DNA of 45,775 nt, from assembly GCA_902788555.1 (NCBI GenBank), contig CADAKQ010000026.1:1-45775 (forward strand), read 5' to 3'. The position numbers were made by a program, and so were the translations under genes. The notes beneath the pieces were generated by a model that searched no databases, was not told the origin of the DNA, and saw only the letters and a program-made list of their open reading frames with translations. The stretch's first letter is position 1; every line of letters begins with the position of its first letter. This stretch comes from an uncultured Lachnospiraceae bacterium (lineage in GTDB: Bacteria; Bacillota; Clostridia; Lachnospirales; Lachnospiraceae). Positions 43,795 through 45,775 of this stretch are shown one piece after another.

Positions 43795-43949
43795 ACGATA
43801 TATTTTTTATTGTTAATGGTTGTCGGTAATGAAGTTGATATTATTTATAGAATGATATAAAACGGATTTAATCAGATTTATGAATCATATTTAAGAGGAA
43901 ATTATAATAAAAAGAATACAATAAAACTATAAAAAGAGAGGATAAAAAA

Positions 43950-45227
43950 ATGAGTGATTTTTCAATTAATACAAAATGTGTACAGGGGGGCTATCATCCG
44001 GGAAACGGCGAGCCAAGACAGATTCCGATAATTCAGTCAACTACATTTAAGTATGACACAAGTGAGGATATGGGTAAGCTTTTTGACCTTGAAGCTTCGG
44101 GATATTTTTACACCAGACTCCAGAATCCTACCAATGATTATGTGGCCGCAAAGATAGCGGAGCTTGAGGGAGGAACAGCAGCTATGCTTACATCCTCAGG
44201 ACAGGCCGCATCATTTTTTGCGTTCTTTAATATCTGTGAGGCAGGCTCGCATATAGTTGCTTCGTCATCCATTTATGGAGGAACCTTCAACCTCCTTGAT
44301 GTAACTATGAGAAAGATGGGAATCGAGACAACCTTTGTTTCTCCGGACTGCACAAAAGAGGAGCTTGATGCGGCATTTAAGGACAATACCAAGCTTGTAT
44401 TTGGTGAAACAATTGCCAATCCTGCACTTACTGTTCTTGATATAGAGAAGTTTGCCAAGGCTGCACATGAACATGGTGTGCCGCTTATAGTTGATAATAC
44501 ATTTCCTACTCCCGTAAACTGCAGACCTATAGAGTGGGGCGCTGATATAGTTACACATTCAACCACAAAATATATGGATGGACATGGAGCAGCAGTAGGT
44601 GGTGCCATAGTTGATGCAGGTAAGTTTGACTGGATGGCTTACAAGGATAAGTTTCCGGGCCTTACTACTCCGGATGAGTCTTATCATGGAATTACCTATG
44701 CTGAAAAGTTCGGTAAGGAGGGCGCATTTATAACCAAATGTACCTCTCAGCTTATGCGTGACCTTGGCTCAATTCAGTCCCCTCAAAATGCATTTTTACT
44801 TAATCTCGGTCTTGAGTCACTTCATGTACGTATGCCAAGACATGTTGAAAACGGACAGGCAGTTGCAGAATTTTTAGAGCAGCATCCAAACGTAGAATAT
44901 GTAAATTATCCGGGCTTAAAGAGTAACAAATACTATGAGATAGCTAAGAAGTATATGCCAAACGGCGGATGTGGAGTTGTATCCTTTGGTATAAAGGGTG
45001 GCAGACCTGCTGCCGAAGCCTTTATGAAAAAGCTTAAAATTGCAGCTATCGAAACCCACGTGGCAGATGCCAGAACCTGCTGCCTTAATCCTGCAACCTC
45101 AACTCATCGTCAGATGAATGATGAACAGCTTGAAGCAGCCGGTGTACCGGCAGGTTTAATCCGTATCTCCTGTGGACTCGAAGACAAAGTGGACCTCATC
45201 GCAGATCTCGCTCAGGCGCTTGAGTAA
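43950..45227 (+). CDS. metY: O-acetylhomoserine sulfhydrylase (MetY)
   Basis: The 425-residue PLP enzyme belongs to the Cys/Met metabolism family. It starts with FSINTKCVQGGYHPGNGEPRQ and has the YFYTRLQNPTND segment. SSGQAASFFAFFNI and SSIYGGTFNLL form the PLP pocket. VDNTFPTPVNCRP precedes HSTTKYMDGHG, which holds the PLP Lys207. The length of about 425 and the long insert after Lys207 fit O-acetylhomoserine sulfhydrylases better than cystathionine gamma-synthases (about 380-390). It uses sulfide to make homocysteine for methionine synthesis. No SAM riboswitch is apparent in the 155-base upstream gap. GAGAGGA precedes the ATG. Confidence 0.94.
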   Translation: MSDFSINTKCVQGGYHPGNGEPRQIPIIQSTTFKYDTSEDMGKLFDLEASGYFYTRLQNPTNDYVAAKIAELEGGTAAMLTSSGQAASFFAFFNICEAGSHIVASSSIYGGTFNLLDVTMRKMGIETTFVSPDCTKEELDAAFKDNTKLVFGETIANPALTVLDIEKFAKAAHEHGVPLIVDNTFPTPVNCRPIEWGADIVTHSTTKYMDGHGAAVGGAIVDAGKFDWMAYKDKFPGLTTPDESYHGITYAEKFGKEGAFITKCTSQLMRDLGSIQSPQNAFLLNLGLESLHVRMPRHVENGQAVAEFLEQHPNVEYVNYPGLKSNKYYEIAKKYMPNGGCGVVSFGIKGGRPAAEAFMKKLKIAAIETHVADARTCCLNPATSTHRQMNDEQLEAAGVPAGLIRISCGLEDKVDLIADLAQALE

Positions 45228-45282
45228 ATTCCGGTTTGTCGCATAAAGGGTCGGCAGGATATGGAGGGGGTTTTTTCTTATG

Positions 45283-45480
45283 TGGCTATAAATCGGGGCT
45301 TTTTCCCGTGTCCTGTTAGCCGCAATCTGATTATTCTTCCGAAAGTTACTTGGATATGGCTATAAATCGGGGCTTTTTCCTGTGTCCTGTTAGCCACAAT
45401 ATGATTATTCTTCCGGAAGTTACTTGGATATGGCTATAAATCAAGACTTTTCCCCGTGTTCTGTTAGCCACATCCTATTT
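45283..45480. repeat. Three tandem 74-bp units, each with a TGGCTA/TAGCCA hairpin
   Basis: Units begin at 45283, 45357 and 45431. The first two are near-identical over their whole length and the third is partial. Each contains TGGCTA...TGTTAGCC(A/G), able to form a hairpin whose inner arms are CGGGG and CCCG or a G-U variant. No coding frame runs through them. They lie 55 bases after the metY stop, in a stretch of 548 bases without a gene (45228-45775). Confidence 0.8.
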
Positions 45481-45506
45481 TAGATATTAATCAATTATGC
45501 TTTCGA

Positions 45507-45541
45507 AGCTTGAAACTGCGCAATATGCGCGGTTTCAAGCT
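45507..45541. repeat. GC-rich hairpin after the tandem units
   Basis: AGCTTGAAAC-TGCGC and GCGC-GGTTTCAAGCT pair almost perfectly around AATAT. No T-run follows on the plus strand. Confidence 0.6.
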
Positions 45542-45604
45542 ACAGGTATGAAGGCTCCCGGCACATGGAATGCTCTATAAACTTTAGCATGACAAGTAAG
45601 AAAA

Positions 45605-45775
45605 CAGGTGGCTGCTACAACATTTGACCCAATTTGTTTAAAATCAGCAACGAGTACTTGAATTAATTTTGCACGAATAAAACCAATATGTTTGAGCGAA
45701 GCGAGTTTATTGGTTTTGTGCAAAATCAAGAAAGTACGAGTGCGCTGATTTAACAAATTGCTGGTTAGTTGTAGC
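45605..45775. mobile_element. Second copy of the 39157-type structured element (truncated by window end)
   Basis: From CAGGTGGCTGCTACAAC to the window end the sequence matches the reverse complement of 39190-39364. Shared blocks include CAATTTGT, AAAATCAGCAACGAGTACTTG, TGAGC(G/A)AAGCGAGTTTAT and AAAGTACGAGTG. The ends GCTACAAC and GTTGTAGC are inverted. The central hairpin is TTTTGCAC/GTGCAAAA plus AAAACCAATA/TATTGGTTTT; the other copy has different bases in the same place that still pair. The outer terminal repeat, if present, lies outside the window. Confidence 0.75.

Noticed and set aside
43795-43949. SAM or S-box riboswitch before metY
   Set aside because: The 155-base gap is AT-rich and lacks the conserved S-box core and a terminator hairpin.
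45283-45480. Short tandem units, considered as a CRISPR array
   Set aside because: Units are contiguous and 74 bp, with no unique spacers between short repeats, and only three are present.

Overview
The window is AT-rich chromosomal DNA from a low-GC Firmicute, most likely a Lachnospiraceae-type anaerobe (Butyrivibrio/Roseburia/Lachnospira-like). The signs are AGGAGG-type ribosome binding sites, many two-component systems with 7-TM sensors, a SARP-like response-regulator output, a stand-alone TrpB2 under a tRNA-Trp T-box, a 2-Cys peroxidase/OhrR operon, and MBG/InlB-repeat surface proteins. The genus is inferred. No tRNA, rRNA, CRISPR array, prophage or intact transposase gene is visible.

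Layout. 106-5403: an FtsX-type ABC exporter (permease, ATPase) with its own response regulator and histidine kinase. 5534-10099: a very large 7TM/GGDEF-like/EAL/histidine kinase/REC/Hpt protein with a double-receiver partner. 10252-12102: a YbaK deacylase, an unknown Cys-rich membrane protein, and convergent pnuC behind a leader with mutually exclusive hairpins (candidate riboswitch). 12610-18034: a PAS/GGDEF-like/EAL protein, a DnaQ-like exonuclease, and an HD-GYP protein translationally coupled to lrgAB. With the large hybrid this makes three predicted c-di-GMP phosphodiesterases and no intact diguanylate cyclase. 18043-18451: a MITE-like palindrome abutting a hydrogenase-like gene fragment. 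18480-21206: TraX, an unknown membrane protein and an esterase. 21411-24035: a DUF4342 protein with a response regulator and histidine kinase.

24139-29375 is the most coherent functional unit: an OhrR-type operator/promoter, two 2-Cys glutathione-peroxidase-fold peroxidases, a thioredoxin-reductase-like flavoprotein that lacks the NADPH signature, thioredoxin, and OhrR itself, followed by a LytS-type kinase and a REC/SARP-like regulator. The inferred circuit is that organic peroxide oxidises OhrR, the operon is derepressed, and the peroxidases are recycled by thioredoxin and a reductase that may draw electrons from something other than NADPH.

29618-35599 encodes a secreted surface protein of about 2000 residues with MBG/YDG repeats, including a five-unit near-identical array. 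35777-37265: a CobW-like GTPase and a VanZ protein. 37345-39140: a Trp T-box, a cloverleaf-like structured element and trpB2. 39157-39405: a second MITE-like palindrome sharing terminal repeats with the one at 18043. 39447-41673: a DUF2974 lipase-like protein and a lipid kinase. 41750-41841: a perfect 39-bp inverted repeat between convergent genes. 41859-45227: PaaK (minus strand), a Dabb protein and MetY. 45228-45775: three 74-bp tandem hairpin units, a GC-rich hairpin, and a second copy of the core of the 39157 element, cut by the window end.

The strongest candidates for something undescribed are the pnuC leader, the structured MITE family with covarying stems (39190 and 45605), the GA-interrupted hairpins at 24086 and 37686, and the OhrR peroxidase operon with its unusual reductase.
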